Assembly (NCBI GenBank): GCA_027351145.1
Contig: DAIEIZ010000021.1
Location: 1-15,779 of the forward strand
DNA from: Candidatus Moraniibacteriota bacterium
Lineage (GTDB): Bacteria > Patescibacteriota > Minisyncoccia > Moranbacterales > UBA2206
Length of the DNA stretch: 15,779 nucleotides
Direction: 5' to 3'
The first letter of the stretch is position 1, and each line of letters starts with the position of its first letter. Made by a program: the position numbers and the translations under genes. Positions 5,577-12,695 of the stretch are shown here, piece after piece. The notes beneath the pieces were generated by a model. It was not told where the DNA came from. It saw nothing but the letters and a program-made list of their open reading frames with translations, and did not search any database.

Positions 5577-5613
5577 ATTCGCTCGCTAATTAAATTTAGC
5601 GGACATAGCGAAT
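5577..5613 (-). promoter_or_regulatory. Nested hairpin between rpsF and ssb
   Basis: ATTCGCT (5577-5583) faces AGCGAAT (5607-5613), and inside them CGCTAA (5584-5589) faces TTAGCG (5596-5601). The nested stem fills most of the 67-bp rpsF-ssb gap. No T run follows on the minus strand, so an RNA processing or stability element is likelier than a full terminator. Confidence 0.5.
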
Positions 5614-5629
5614 AGTTGATAATTAAAAA

Positions 5630-6136
5630 CTAGATATTGAGTATTTCTTCTAATTTTTTATCCAACGCCTGCGCATCTTCCGCTTTTTGAGATACTTTGG
5701 TTTCTGTGGCAGGAGTAGTTAGTGCTACTTCTTCCTTCTTTGGAGGATTTTTCTCAAGTTCTGCGGCTTCTTTCTTTATCTCGCGCATTTTCTCTGCTTC
5801 ACCTCTTTTTTCTTCTTGCTCAATACGTTCTTCTTTAGTTTTCAGCTCTGGCAGTTCTGATGCGTTGCTGATGATGAAACGCAAAACTCCCGGGTTAAGA
5901 TTGAGCTTGTTGATGATTTCTGGTGCATTGGCTGGTTCTTCCATGGAAAACCGCTTGGCGATATAAATCCCGTGAGTATCCTTTTTGATTTTGTAGGCCA
6001 TCTTTCTTTTTTCTTGAGTCATTTTCTCTTCGAAAACGCCTCCGTGGCCCGTGATAATCTCATCCACCTCAGCTTTGATTTTATCCAAATCGAGTTCCTT
6101 TGAAACGCCGACTAGATAGAATAGTTCGTAACGCAT
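5630..6136 (-). CDS. rpsF: Small ribosomal subunit protein bS6 with long charged tail
   Basis: Ribosomal protein S6. Residues 1 to about 97 form the S6 domain: MRYELFYLVGV, DEIITGHGGVFEE, RKMAYKIKKDTHGIYI and NLNPGVLRFIIS. At 168 residues it is longer than the usual 95-135. The extra part (about 98-168) is a Glu/Lys/Ala-rich, probably helical and disordered tail that ends in a short amphipathic LDKKLEEILNI. S6 binds S18 on the 30S platform, and both genes are in this operon. It is first in rpsF-ssb-rpsR-efp, driven by a promoter at 6265-6293 with a leader of about 120 nt. Confidence 0.95.
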   Translation of the reverse strand: MRYELFYLVGVSKELDLDKIKAEVDEIITGHGGVFEEKMTQEKRKMAYKIKKDTHGIYIAKRFSMEEPANAPEIINKLNLNPGVLRFIISNASELPELKTKEERIEQEEKRGEAEKMREIKKEAAELEKNPPKKEEVALTTPATETKVSQKAEDAQALDKKLEEILNI

Positions 6137-6166
6137 AGTATGTAATTAAGTGATTAATAAATAAAA

Positions 6167-6194
6167 TCCGCCCCAGAATCGCCCCCTGTGCGGA
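6167..6194 (-). promoter_or_regulatory. Leader hairpin upstream of rpsF
   Basis: On the minus strand TCCGC (6194-6190) pairs with GCGGA (6171-6167), and inside them CAG pairs with CTG around a G-rich loop. It lies in the rpsF leader, 30 bases before the start codon. S6-S18 binding leaders are known in this operon in many bacteria. I cannot confirm the conserved motif by eye, so that role is inferred. Confidence 0.4.
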
Positions 6195-6264
6195 ATGTTT
6201 GTGCTCTTATCCTAGCGAAAACCGCCAGGCGAGAGAACTTTAGGGCTTTCTGGATTGTTTCCAC

Positions 6265-6293
6265 ACGATAGCATCTAAGCGGGGATTAGTCAA
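6265..6293 (-). promoter_or_regulatory. rpsF operon promoter
   Basis: On the minus strand TTGACT (6293-6288), a 17-bp spacer and TATCGT (6270-6265) form a sigma70-type promoter. Transcription would begin near 6258, leaving a GC-richer leader of about 120 nt before rpsF. Confidence 0.65.
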
Positions 6294-6340
6294 GTTACTC
6301 AGAGTATTGCATTAGCTTTTTAGATGTAGCATACTAAGGG

Positions 6341-6346
6341 TATAAT
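6341..6346 (+). promoter_or_regulatory. -10 box of the PAP2 gene
   Basis: A consensus TATAAT ends 17 bp before the ATG at 6364. Transcription would start near 6353 and leave a leader of only about 11 nt. No good -35 box is present 16-18 bp upstream. Confidence 0.5.
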
Positions 6347-6363
6347 AATAAAAACAAATAATC

Positions 6364-6834
6364 ATGTTCGATGATTTAATAGTTTTTGGGGCTAAGTATC
6401 TGATTTGGGCGATTTGTTTAGTTGCTCTTTTATTTGCAATTGGACAATCTAAGGAAGAGAGGAAAAAAATGATAATTTTGGCAATAATTGCTTTGCCGGT
6501 TTCCTATGTCGTGGCAAAAATTCTTGGTCACTTCTATTATGACTCGCGTCCGTTTGTGGAAAATAATTTTGTCCCGCTCATTGCTCATGCTGCAGACAAT
6601 GGTTTTCCTTCTGACCACACACTTTTTGGTGCCGCAATTGCTTCGGTCATTTTTTTGTTTGATAAAAAATGGGGGACAGGATTATTTATGCTGGCTTTTT
6701 TAGTGGGAGTTTCCCGTGTTTTGGCGGGTGTTCATCACTTTGTTGATATTGCCGGAAGTCTCCTGATTACAATTATTGTTACAGTTTTTGTTTATAGAAT
6801 TGTAGAAAAGTATTTCAAAAAGCAAAAAGATTAA
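6364..6834 (+). CDS. PAP2-family membrane phosphatase (undecaprenyl-diphosphatase-like)
   Basis: Integral membrane acid phosphatase of 156 residues with the three PAP2 motifs: K52...SRP (R62, P63), FPSDH (81-85) and SRVLAGVHHFVD (S117 and R118, H124, D128). H85 and H124 are the general acid and nucleophile positions. About five hydrophobic helices are visible (roughly 5-27, 36-52, 85-100, 105-118 and 128-148). Size and motif spacing resemble BcrC/YbjG-type enzymes that dephosphorylate undecaprenyl diphosphate to recycle the carrier lipid for cell wall and glycan synthesis. Another lipid phosphate is possible. It has its own near-leaderless promoter, and its TAA overlaps the ychF stop on the other strand. 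Confidence 0.88.
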   Translation: MFDDLIVFGAKYLIWAICLVALLFAIGQSKEERKKMIILAIIALPVSYVVAKILGHFYYDSRPFVENNFVPLIAHAADNGFPSDHTLFGAAIASVIFLFDKKWGTGLFMLAFLVGVSRVLAGVHHFVDIAGSLLITIIVTVFVYRIVEKYFKKQKD

Positions 6835-7883
6835 ATCTTAAACTCGATTACATCTCCATCTTGCACAACATATTCCTTGCCTTCTAATCTTAACGTTCCA
6901 AGTTCTTTGGCTTTTGACCAAGACTCGGCATCTAGCAGTTTTTGCCAGTTAATCACTTCAGCGCGGATGAATTTTTCTTTGAAATCATTGTGGATAGCGG
7001 TACCGGCGAGGGGAGCAGTATAACCCCTTGTAATCGTCCATGCACGCGTTTCATCTTTGCCGGTGGTCAGAAACGTGATGAGACCCAGCAATTTATAAGC
7101 GCGGACAATGAGTCCGTCCAGATTTGATTTAACACCAAGCTCGGCGGTATCTTCTTTGGTCATCTCGATTAGTTCTTCTTCTATTTTTATATCCAGCTTG
7201 ACATGCGGCAAATTTTCCAAATTTTCCGGTAATTTTTCTGCAACATCCGCAACATTAAAAATATACAAAAACGGTTTCATGGTGAGAAGCGATAGCTCCC
7301 GGACAATAATTTTTGTGTTTTCATCTTCAAAGTCCAGGTTGGTAGTATTGGCAACTTTTCCGGCTTCCAAATTCTCCTTAATTTTATTGAGTACGTTTAA
7401 TTGTGCTGTTGCGCCTTTCTTGTTTCCGCGTACTTCTTTTTCCAAGCGAATTTTAACTTTGCCAACAGTTTCGAGATCGGCAAGGATTAGTTCGGTGTTG
7501 ATTGTTTCGATGTCATCCGCCGGGTTAATTTTATTAGCGACATGAATAATATTCGAATTGTCGAAAACTCGCACCACTTGGCAAATCGCATCAACTTCGC
7601 GAATGTTTGCGAGAAATTTATTACCCAAGCCCTCCCCGGCGGAAGCGCCTTTCACGATGCCGGCAATATCGACAAATTCAATAATGGCTGGAATGATTTT
7701 GGCTGATTGGGACATTGCGGCCAATTTTTCCAAACGCGAGTCTGGCACTTTCACAATCCCTACATTTGGTTCAATTGTGCAAAAAGGATAGTTATTAATG
7801 TCAACTTGTGTTTTAGTGAGAGCCTTGAAAAGAGTCGATTTTCCGACGTTGGGCAGACCAACAATTCCGATTTTGAGGGACAT
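6831..7883 (-). CDS. ychF: Redox-regulated ATPase YchF (Obg-like ATPase)
   Basis: YchF/OLA1-family P-loop NTPase, 350 residues, close to the family norm of about 363. The Walker A is GLPNVGKST (9-17). NYPFCTIEPNVGIV follows, then the switch region DIAGIVKGASAGEGLGNKFL and the FNVAD strand at the usual specificity motif position. YchF prefers ATP over GTP because that motif departs from NKxD. The C-terminal TGS domain includes AIHNDFKEKFIRAEVI and ends YVVQDGDVIEFKI. It associates with ribosomes and has been linked to stress responses and leaderless mRNA translation in E. coli. That is interesting here because the window lacks Shine-Dalgarno sites. Its promoter (7911-7939) overlaps the rnj promoter. 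Confidence 0.97.
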   Translation of the reverse strand: MSLKIGIVGLPNVGKSTLFKALTKTQVDINNYPFCTIEPNVGIVKVPDSRLEKLAAMSQSAKIIPAIIEFVDIAGIVKGASAGEGLGNKFLANIREVDAICQVVRVFDNSNIIHVANKINPADDIETINTELILADLETVGKVKIRLEKEVRGNKKGATAQLNVLNKIKENLEAGKVANTTNLDFEDENTKIIVRELSLLTMKPFLYIFNVADVAEKLPENLENLPHVKLDIKIEEELIEMTKEDTAELGVKSNLDGLIVRAYKLLGLITFLTTGKDETRAWTITRGYTAPLAGTAIHNDFKEKFIRAEVINWQKLLDAESWSKAKELGTLRLEGKEYVVQDGDVIEFKI

Positions 7884-7910
7884 AAATTAGGCATTAGAGA
7901 TAATAATTTT

Positions 7911-7939
7911 AGTCTAGCGCAGAATTGACTGCTTGACAA
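7911..7939 (-). promoter_or_regulatory. ychF promoter
   Basis: On the minus strand TTGTCA (7939-7934), a 17-bp spacer and TAGACT (7916-7911). Transcription would start near 7904, giving a leader of about 21 nt. The -35 box occupies the same bases as the -35 box of the first rnj promoter. Confidence 0.6.
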
Positions 7940-7973
7940 TCCCATTGAAACATGTATAATAGTGTGATATAAT
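7933..7973 (+). promoter_or_regulatory. Tandem rnj promoters
   Basis: P1 is TTGACA (7933-7938), a 16-bp spacer and TATAAT (7955-7960). P2 is TTGAAA (7945-7950), a 17-bp spacer and TATAAT (7968-7973), with an upstream TGA that makes it an extended -10. The two are interleaved and 13 bp out of step. The leader to the ATG at 8117 would be about 135-150 nt. Confidence 0.75.
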
Positions 7974-8050
7974 CTTAGCAGTGGAAGAAAATCTTTTGTT
8001 TTAGTTATTTATTCTATTTCCTTTATCATTATTAATTAATTTCTTTAAAT

Positions 8051-8092
8051 AAAAAGCGAAGATCGCTTTTGTTGAAGGCAACTAGCTTTTTT
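8051..8092 (+). promoter_or_regulatory. rnj leader hairpins, possible attenuator
   Basis: AAAAGCGA (8052-8059) and TCGCTTTT (8063-8070) form a perfect 8-bp stem with a 3-nt loop. A second small stem is GTTG/CAAC (8071-8074 and 8079-8082), followed by TAGC and six T (8087-8092). AAAAAGC (8051-8057) could instead pair with GCTTTTT (8085-8091). The structure overlaps alternative upstream TTG codons. Confidence 0.45.
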
Positions 8093-8116
8093 AGTGTCTT
8101 TAAATTTTCGAAAAGT

Positions 8117-9934
8117 ATGTTTAAAAAAACAACCAATGTATTGCCGGCTGGTTTGACACGTCCAAACAGCTTTACGATACCCAAAAATCTCGATGATCTG
8201 GCGAGGATAAAACCAAGATCAAGCCATACTTCAATGCCGATGGCGTTTACTTCGGGAGGTGCTAAGGGGATATTAAGAATCATTCCCTTGGGAGGTCAAG
8301 AGGAGGTTGGTCGTAATATGACACTGTTTGAATATGATGGGGATATTGTTATTCTCGACATGGGAATGATGTTTCCAGAAGAAGATATGCCGGGGATTGA
8401 TTATATTATTCCCAATATCAGCTACCTCAAAGGCAAAGAAAAAAATATTCGGGGCGTGATTTTGAGCCATGGTCATCTTGACCACATTGGCGCCGCGCCA
8501 ATTCTTCTTCGCCAACTAGGCTACCCGCCAATTATCGGGCGCGATATGACCTTGGTTATGGTGAAGAAAAAATTAGAAGATTTTGAAAAAGGTTCAGCGC
8601 AAAATCTGAAAACCATTCATGTTAAAACTGTTGAAGACAAACTTCGTTTAGGAAAATTTGAAATTGAATTTTTTGAAGTGGAGCATTCTATTATGGACGC
8701 GGTGGGTGTGATTATTAAAACTCCGAATGGTACAGTGATTCATCCTGGCGACTGGACAATGGAAAAGACTCCGGATGGCAAAAGACTGGTTGATTATAGC
8801 CATCTTTCTAATTTACCTAGTCCGCGCATTCTCATGCTTGAAAGTCTGGGTGCTATTGTGACCAATCCTTCTCGAACAACTGAAGAAGAAATGTATCGCA
8901 ATCTGGAAAAATTAATGAGTGAATCGACCGGAAAGATTATTATCGGCACATTTTCTTCTCAAATCAGAAGAATCGGTCATATTTTGGAATACGCTGAAAA
9001 AATTGGCAAGAAGGTGGCTCTGGACGGCTATAGTATGAAAATGAATGTCGATATTGCCAAGGAACTTGGTTATATTAAGATGCACAAAGAAACTTTGATT
9101 ACGGTTAATGATTTGCATAAATATCCAGACAATAAGATTGTTATTGTCTGCACGGGAGCGCAGGGTGAGGGCAATGCTGTTCTTTCCCGCATCATCACCG
9201 ATAATCACAGATTCATCAAGGTTAAGAAGAATGACACAATCGTTTTTTCTTCCTCGGTTATCCCGGGCAACGAAAGAACTATTCAACGCTTGAAAGATAA
9301 TCTCTATCGTAAGTGTGACAATGTGATTCATAGCGACATCATGGATGTGCACACTAGCGGACACTGCAGTGCAAGTGATATTCAAGAGCTGCTTAAACAA
9401 GTGCGACCAGACTTTTTTATCCCAGTCTATGCTAATCACTATATGCTCAAAGAAGCGGAAAAATTAGCTGTGCGAATTGGTTTTCGCAAAGAAAACGTTT
9501 TCATTATGGACAATGGGCATGTGCTTGAGGTGCAAAAAGGTAGCGCTAAAATTCTTCCCAAAAAAGTTGACACCAGCTATGTTATGGTTGATGGACTGGG
9601 TGTTGGCGATGTGGGTCAGGTAGTTATTCGTGACCGTCAAGTGCTTAGTGCCGATGGCATGTTTGTTATCACAGTCATACTTGATAGCAAGAAGAAAGAA
9701 GTGGTTGGCAACATTCAAATTACATCGCGTGGATTTATCTATGTCAAAGATAATTTTGATTTGATCAATGAAACCAAGCGGCGAGTGCAAAAAGCGATCA
9801 AAGACACGACGTCCAAAAAAACTTCACCGGAAAAGAAATTCATCGAAGACAACATCCGCGAAGTCGTCGGACTCTATCTCTTCCAACAAACCCAAAGACG
9901 ACCGATGGTTTTGCCGGTGATAATTGAGGTGTAG
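8117..9934 (+). CDS. rnj: Ribonuclease J with divergent motif C
   Basis: Metallo-beta-lactamase/beta-CASP ribonuclease (605 residues from the ATG at 8117) that degrades or matures RNA by endonuclease and 5'-3' exonuclease action. Features are an N-terminal extension of about 50 residues, ILRIIPLGGQEEVGRNM, metal-binding HGHLDH (118-123), the VEHSIMDAVG His, and HPGDW. The beta-CASP motif B is HTSGH (412-416). The typical C-terminal domain includes VDGLGVGDVGQVVIRDRQVLSADG. Twenty-two residues after the motif B His, where RNase J1 has PVHGE, this protein has PVYANH, so Tyr438 replaces the motif C His. A TTG at 8069 would add 16 residues, but it lies in the leader hairpin, so ATG 8117 is preferred. 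Confidence 0.95.
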   Translation: MFKKTTNVLPAGLTRPNSFTIPKNLDDLARIKPRSSHTSMPMAFTSGGAKGILRIIPLGGQEEVGRNMTLFEYDGDIVILDMGMMFPEEDMPGIDYIIPNISYLKGKEKNIRGVILSHGHLDHIGAAPILLRQLGYPPIIGRDMTLVMVKKKLEDFEKGSAQNLKTIHVKTVEDKLRLGKFEIEFFEVEHSIMDAVGVIIKTPNGTVIHPGDWTMEKTPDGKRLVDYSHLSNLPSPRILMLESLGAIVTNPSRTTEEEMYRNLEKLMSESTGKIIIGTFSSQIRRIGHILEYAEKIGKKVALDGYSMKMNVDIAKELGYIKMHKETLITVNDLHKYPDNKIVIVCTGAQGEGNAVLSRIITDNHRFIKVKKNDTIVFSSSVIPGNERTIQRLKDNLYRKCDNVIHSDIMDVHTSGHCSASDIQELLKQVRPDFFIPVYANHYMLKEAEKLAVRIGFRKENVFIMDNGHVLEVQKGSAKILPKKVDTSYVMVDGLGVGDVGQVVIRDRQVLSADGMFVITVILDSKKKEVVGNIQITSRGFIYVKDNFDLINETKRRVQKAIKDTTSKKTSPEKKFIEDNIREVVGLYLFQQTQRRPMVLPVIIEV

Positions 9935-9936
9935 AT

Positions 9937-9971
9937 CATGAAACATGAAACATATAACATGTAACATTTCT
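9937..9971. repeat. Degenerate 7-bp tandem repeat
   Basis: Five consecutive heptamers start with CAT: CATGAAA, CATGAAA, CATATAA, CATGTAA and CATTTCT. The array begins 2 bp after the rnj stop and ends just before the terminator hairpin. Function is unknown. Confidence 0.5.
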
Positions 9972-9975
9972 TGTA

Positions 9976-9999
9976 GAGACGCCCCGCTGGGGCGTCTTT
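9976..9999 (+). terminator. Intrinsic terminator after rnj
   Basis: AGACGCCCC (9977-9985) pairs with GGGGCGTCT (9989-9997) around a 3-nt loop and is followed by TT. The stem is strong but the T run is short, so termination may be partial. Confidence 0.65.
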
Positions 10000-10015
10000 G
10001 CATATGGGCCGAGAA

Positions 10016-10044
10016 TTGCTTGAAATGGGGAAATGGGCTAAAAT
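10016..10044 (+). promoter_or_regulatory. Predicted promoter of the Bro-N gene
   Basis: TTGCTT (10016-10021), a 17-bp spacer and TAAAAT (10039-10044). Transcription would begin near 10051. The GGAGGT at 10045-10050 would then lie at or before the start point and could not act as a ribosome binding site. Confidence 0.45.
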
Positions 10045-10071
10045 GGAGGTAGTTAGTTTTGTGTAAAATTA

Positions 10072-10905
10072 ATGTTAGATAGCGAAAATCAAAACAATCA
10101 AATTGCCTTATTCAGAGGCAAGTCAATTCGAAAAACGCTCTATCAAAAAGAGTGGTGGTTTTCGGTTTTGGATGTTATTCGAGTTTTGACTAATAGCCCA
10201 CAGCCAAAGACTTATTGGGCTAAAATGAAAGAGCGAGAAGTCGCCTTATTTGAACCGTTCCCATTTTGGGAACAGTTGAAATTGTTAGCTGAAGACGGAA
10301 AAATGCGGGAAACTGATTGTGCTAATACTGAAGGAATGTTTCGCATTATTCAATCAATTCCTTCGCCTAAAGCTGAGCCACTTAAGCGCTGGCTAGCTAA
10401 GGTTGGATATGAAAGAGTGCAAGAGATTGAAAATCCCGAGCTGGCAACAAAGAGGACAAAATTGCTCTACAAGCTCAAGGGTTATCCCGAAGACTGGATT
10501 GAAAAACGAATGCGCGGTATTGCTGTTCGCGAGGAGCTGACTGATGAATGGCAAAAACGCGGAGCAAAAGAGCAGCGAGATTATGAGATTTTGACAGCGG
10601 AAATTTCCAAAGCTACTTTCGGCATAACGCCAACAGAGTATAAAAAGGTAAAGGGGTTAGGGCGAGAAAATTTGCGTGATCATATGGATGATTTCGAATT
10701 GATTCTTACGATGCTTGGAGAAAGAACAACGACAGAAATACGTCGCACTAAAGACTCTAGAGGCCTACCAAGGTTAAAAGATGACGCGCGAGTTGGCGGA
10801 CAAATCGCCGGAACAGCCAGAAAACAAATTGAAAGAAAACTGAAAAGGCCGATTGTTTCGAAGAATAATTTTTTGAAAAATAAAAATACTAAAAAACTAA
10901 AATAA
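10072..10905 (+). CDS. Bro-N domain protein, DinD-like
   Basis: A 277-residue protein with an N-terminal Bro-N (BRO/KilA-N-like) domain, about residues 10-115: ALFRGKSIRKTLYQKEWWFSVLDVIRVLT, then YWAKMKERE and ...TEGMFRIIQSIPSPKAEPLKRWLAKVG. This domain is common in phage antirepressors and in DNA-damage-inducible protein D. The C-terminal part (about 116-277) is helical, charged and very basic at the end, with KGYPEDWIEKR and an ITPTEYKKVKGLGRENLRDHM segment as in DinD-like proteins. It probably binds DNA. No phage genes, integrase or LexA-type operator were seen nearby. It may head a run with the lipoprotein gene (16 bp gap) and trpS. Confidence 0.8.
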   Translation: MLDSENQNNQIALFRGKSIRKTLYQKEWWFSVLDVIRVLTNSPQPKTYWAKMKEREVALFEPFPFWEQLKLLAEDGKMRETDCANTEGMFRIIQSIPSPKAEPLKRWLAKVGYERVQEIENPELATKRTKLLYKLKGYPEDWIEKRMRGIAVREELTDEWQKRGAKEQRDYEILTAEISKATFGITPTEYKKVKGLGRENLRDHMDDFELILTMLGERTTTEIRRTKDSRGLPRLKDDARVGGQIAGTARKQIERKLKRPIVSKNNFLKNKNTKKLK

Positions 10906-10921
10906 TTATTTCAAAAAAACT

Positions 10922-11533
10922 ATGCAAAAAATGATCAAAACAAGTGCGGTACTTTCGGGGGTGATTTTTTTGGCTGGGTGTGGGCAAGCGCCAGCAGTTC
11001 AAACGCAACCGACGCCAGCGCTCGTGGTGCAAAAGCAAACGCAGTCGACAACAACTCAGTCGTCAAGTTCAGTCGCGGGAAGTATATATACCAATACAGA
11101 TTTTGGTTTTAGGATAAAGTTGCCTGCCGGGTGGGAAAACTACAAGCCACTTATTGCAAAGAATGACATGAAAAAAGAAGCCTCTTTTGTGCATATATTA
11201 ATTCCAACTAGTGAAAAACAGTTTGCAGTTTATGATCCGAATACTAAAAAAATCATCAATGGTTATGCCGATATGTTTTCAGTTGGCATTTGGGATGTGT
11301 CTCTTTGGAGCAAGAAACTTGGTTCTAAGAATTGTGCAAATCCACATCCAGGTTGTCCACTTGAAGATGAAGTTGTCGCAAAAAATAGCCGATATGTATT
11401 TGTAGCCAGTTTTTCCCAAGATTATCCTCGTGATGATTCTGCGATTATGCAGCTCATCCCTGGTCTAGCTGATGGAACAACAGGACTGGCGAAAGATTTT
11501 TTGAAAGATAAATTTGAGTTGATTGCAAAATAA
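10922..11533 (+). CDS. Predicted lipoprotein of unknown function
   Basis: A 203-residue secreted protein. The signal peptide has basic residues (K3, K6), a hydrophobic core and the lipobox LAGC, so Cys20 would be lipidated and the protein anchored to the outside of the membrane. A Gln/Thr/Ser/Ala-rich linker (about 21-57) follows. The folded part starts at IYTNTDFGFRIKLPAGWENYK, a phrase common in PsbP-like or similar small surface domains. Cys residues at about 139 and 145 (NCANPHPGC) could form a disulfide. An ATG at 10931 would shorten the signal peptide by three residues. It lies 16 bp after the Bro-N gene and 19 bp before trpS. Function is unknown. Confidence 0.75.
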   Translation: MQKMIKTSAVLSGVIFLAGCGQAPAVQTQPTPALVVQKQTQSTTTQSSSSVAGSIYTNTDFGFRIKLPAGWENYKPLIAKNDMKKEASFVHILIPTSEKQFAVYDPNTKKIINGYADMFSVGIWDVSLWSKKLGSKNCANPHPGCPLEDEVVAKNSRYVFVASFSQDYPRDDSAIMQLIPGLADGTTGLAKDFLKDKFELIAK

Positions 11534-11552
11534 GTTATTATAAAATACTACT

Positions 11553-12683
11553 ATGAAAAAACGAATTTTTTCTGGCATTCAGCCATCGGGAAATCTTCAC
11601 ATCGGGAACTATTTAGGCGCGATTCAAAATTGGGTCAAGCTGCAAGATGAATATGATTCAATTTTTTGCGTGGTGGATTTGCATGCCATTACGGTTCCGC
11701 AAGATCCGGCAATCTTGCATCGTCGCACAATTGAAATTGCCAAAATTTATTTAGCAGCGGGAATAGACCCTAAAAAATGTTCTATCTTTATTCAGTCGCA
11801 CGTCTCAGAGCATGCAGAATTGGGTTGGATTTTGAATACGATTACTAAAAATGCTGAATTGTTTAGGATGACACAGTTTAAGGATAAAGCCATAAAACCA
11901 CTTAAAAATCATTCAGGGGGAATTGAGATAAAAGAAGGTGATGTTTTGGAGATGAATCAAAAAAATAGTAAAAAATTTCAAGAAGAAGGGATTTTATCAG
12001 AAGAAGATACGAAAAACATAATTGCTGAATATACGTTGGCTCATAGTTCTTTCGGAAGTTCTAATTTGGGATTATTGGGCTACCCAGTTCTTATGGCGGC
12101 TGACATTCTACTCTATGACACCCAGGTGGTACCAGTCGGTAAGGACCAAAAGCAACACATTGAGTTGGCGCGGACTTTGGCTGGAAGATTTAATCATAAA
12201 TTCGGCGAAACGTTTATTATTCCCGAAGCCTACACAAAACCAGAAAGTGAAAACATTATGGGTCTCGATGATCCGACAAAAAAAATGTCCAAATCTGCGA
12301 AATCGGAATATAACTATATTGCCCTCAATGATGATGTGGATACAGTACGCAGAAAAATCAAAAAAGCGGTGACGGATTCTGGTAGCGAAATAGTCTATCG
12401 TGACGACAAACCGGCACTTAAAAATCTCATCAATATCTACAGCCTTCTTGATAGTAAAACACCAAAAGAAGTGGAAAAACTTTTTGCGGGCAGGGGCTAT
12501 GCCGATTTCAAAACAGAACTGGCCGAAGTAGTTATTAAATTTCTCGATCCGTTTCAAAAGAAAATGGGGGAGTTGTCTGATGAAAAAGTGCTAAAAATTC
12601 TCGAAGACGGTGCCAAAAAAGTGCGACCGCTCGCTAAGAAAAAATTGACTGAAGTAAGGGCAAAAATTGGGTTTATAGCCTAA
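11553..12683 (+). CDS. trpS: Tryptophanyl-tRNA synthetase with insertion
   Basis: Class Ic aminoacyl-tRNA synthetase, 376 residues, that charges tRNA-Trp. The HIGH motif is PSGNLHIGN (11-19) and the KMSKS motif is exact at 244-248. TrpRS-specific stretches are SGIQPSG, VDLHAIT, RMTQFKDK (106-112) and GYPVLMAADILLYDTQVVPVGKDQKQHIELAR. Between FKDK and GLLGYPVLM there are 60 residues where typical bacterial enzymes have about 15. The insert (roughly 113-170) is polar, rich in Lys, Glu and Asn, and explains the excess over the usual 330-340 residues. The frame is open and all core motifs are intact, so the enzyme should work. It is the last gene of the 10072-12683 run. Confidence 0.96.
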   Translation: MKKRIFSGIQPSGNLHIGNYLGAIQNWVKLQDEYDSIFCVVDLHAITVPQDPAILHRRTIEIAKIYLAAGIDPKKCSIFIQSHVSEHAELGWILNTITKNAELFRMTQFKDKAIKPLKNHSGGIEIKEGDVLEMNQKNSKKFQEEGILSEEDTKNIIAEYTLAHSSFGSSNLGLLGYPVLMAADILLYDTQVVPVGKDQKQHIELARTLAGRFNHKFGETFIIPEAYTKPESENIMGLDDPTKKMSKSAKSEYNYIALNDDVDTVRRKIKKAVTDSGSEIVYRDDKPALKNLINIYSLLDSKTPKEVEKLFAGRGYADFKTELAEVVIKFLDPFQKKMGELSDEKVLKILEDGAKKVRPLAKKKLTEVRAKIGFIA

Positions 12684-12695
12684 ATCATATTTTAT

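Noticed and set aside
7108..7545. 145-codon plus-strand frame opposite ychF
   Set aside because: Its Ser-rich composition is the mirror of YchF codons, and the YchF motifs are unambiguous on the other strand.
8069..8116. TTG start for RNase J
   Set aside because: It lies within a stable leader hairpin and adds a segment unlike RNase J. The ATG at 8117 is a better start.
8912..9439. 175-codon minus-strand frame inside rnj
   Set aside because: It is a shadow of RNase J with no family features.
12108..12557. 149-codon minus-strand frame inside trpS
   Set aside because: It is antisense to intact TrpRS and rich in Phe and Ile as expected from a shadow.
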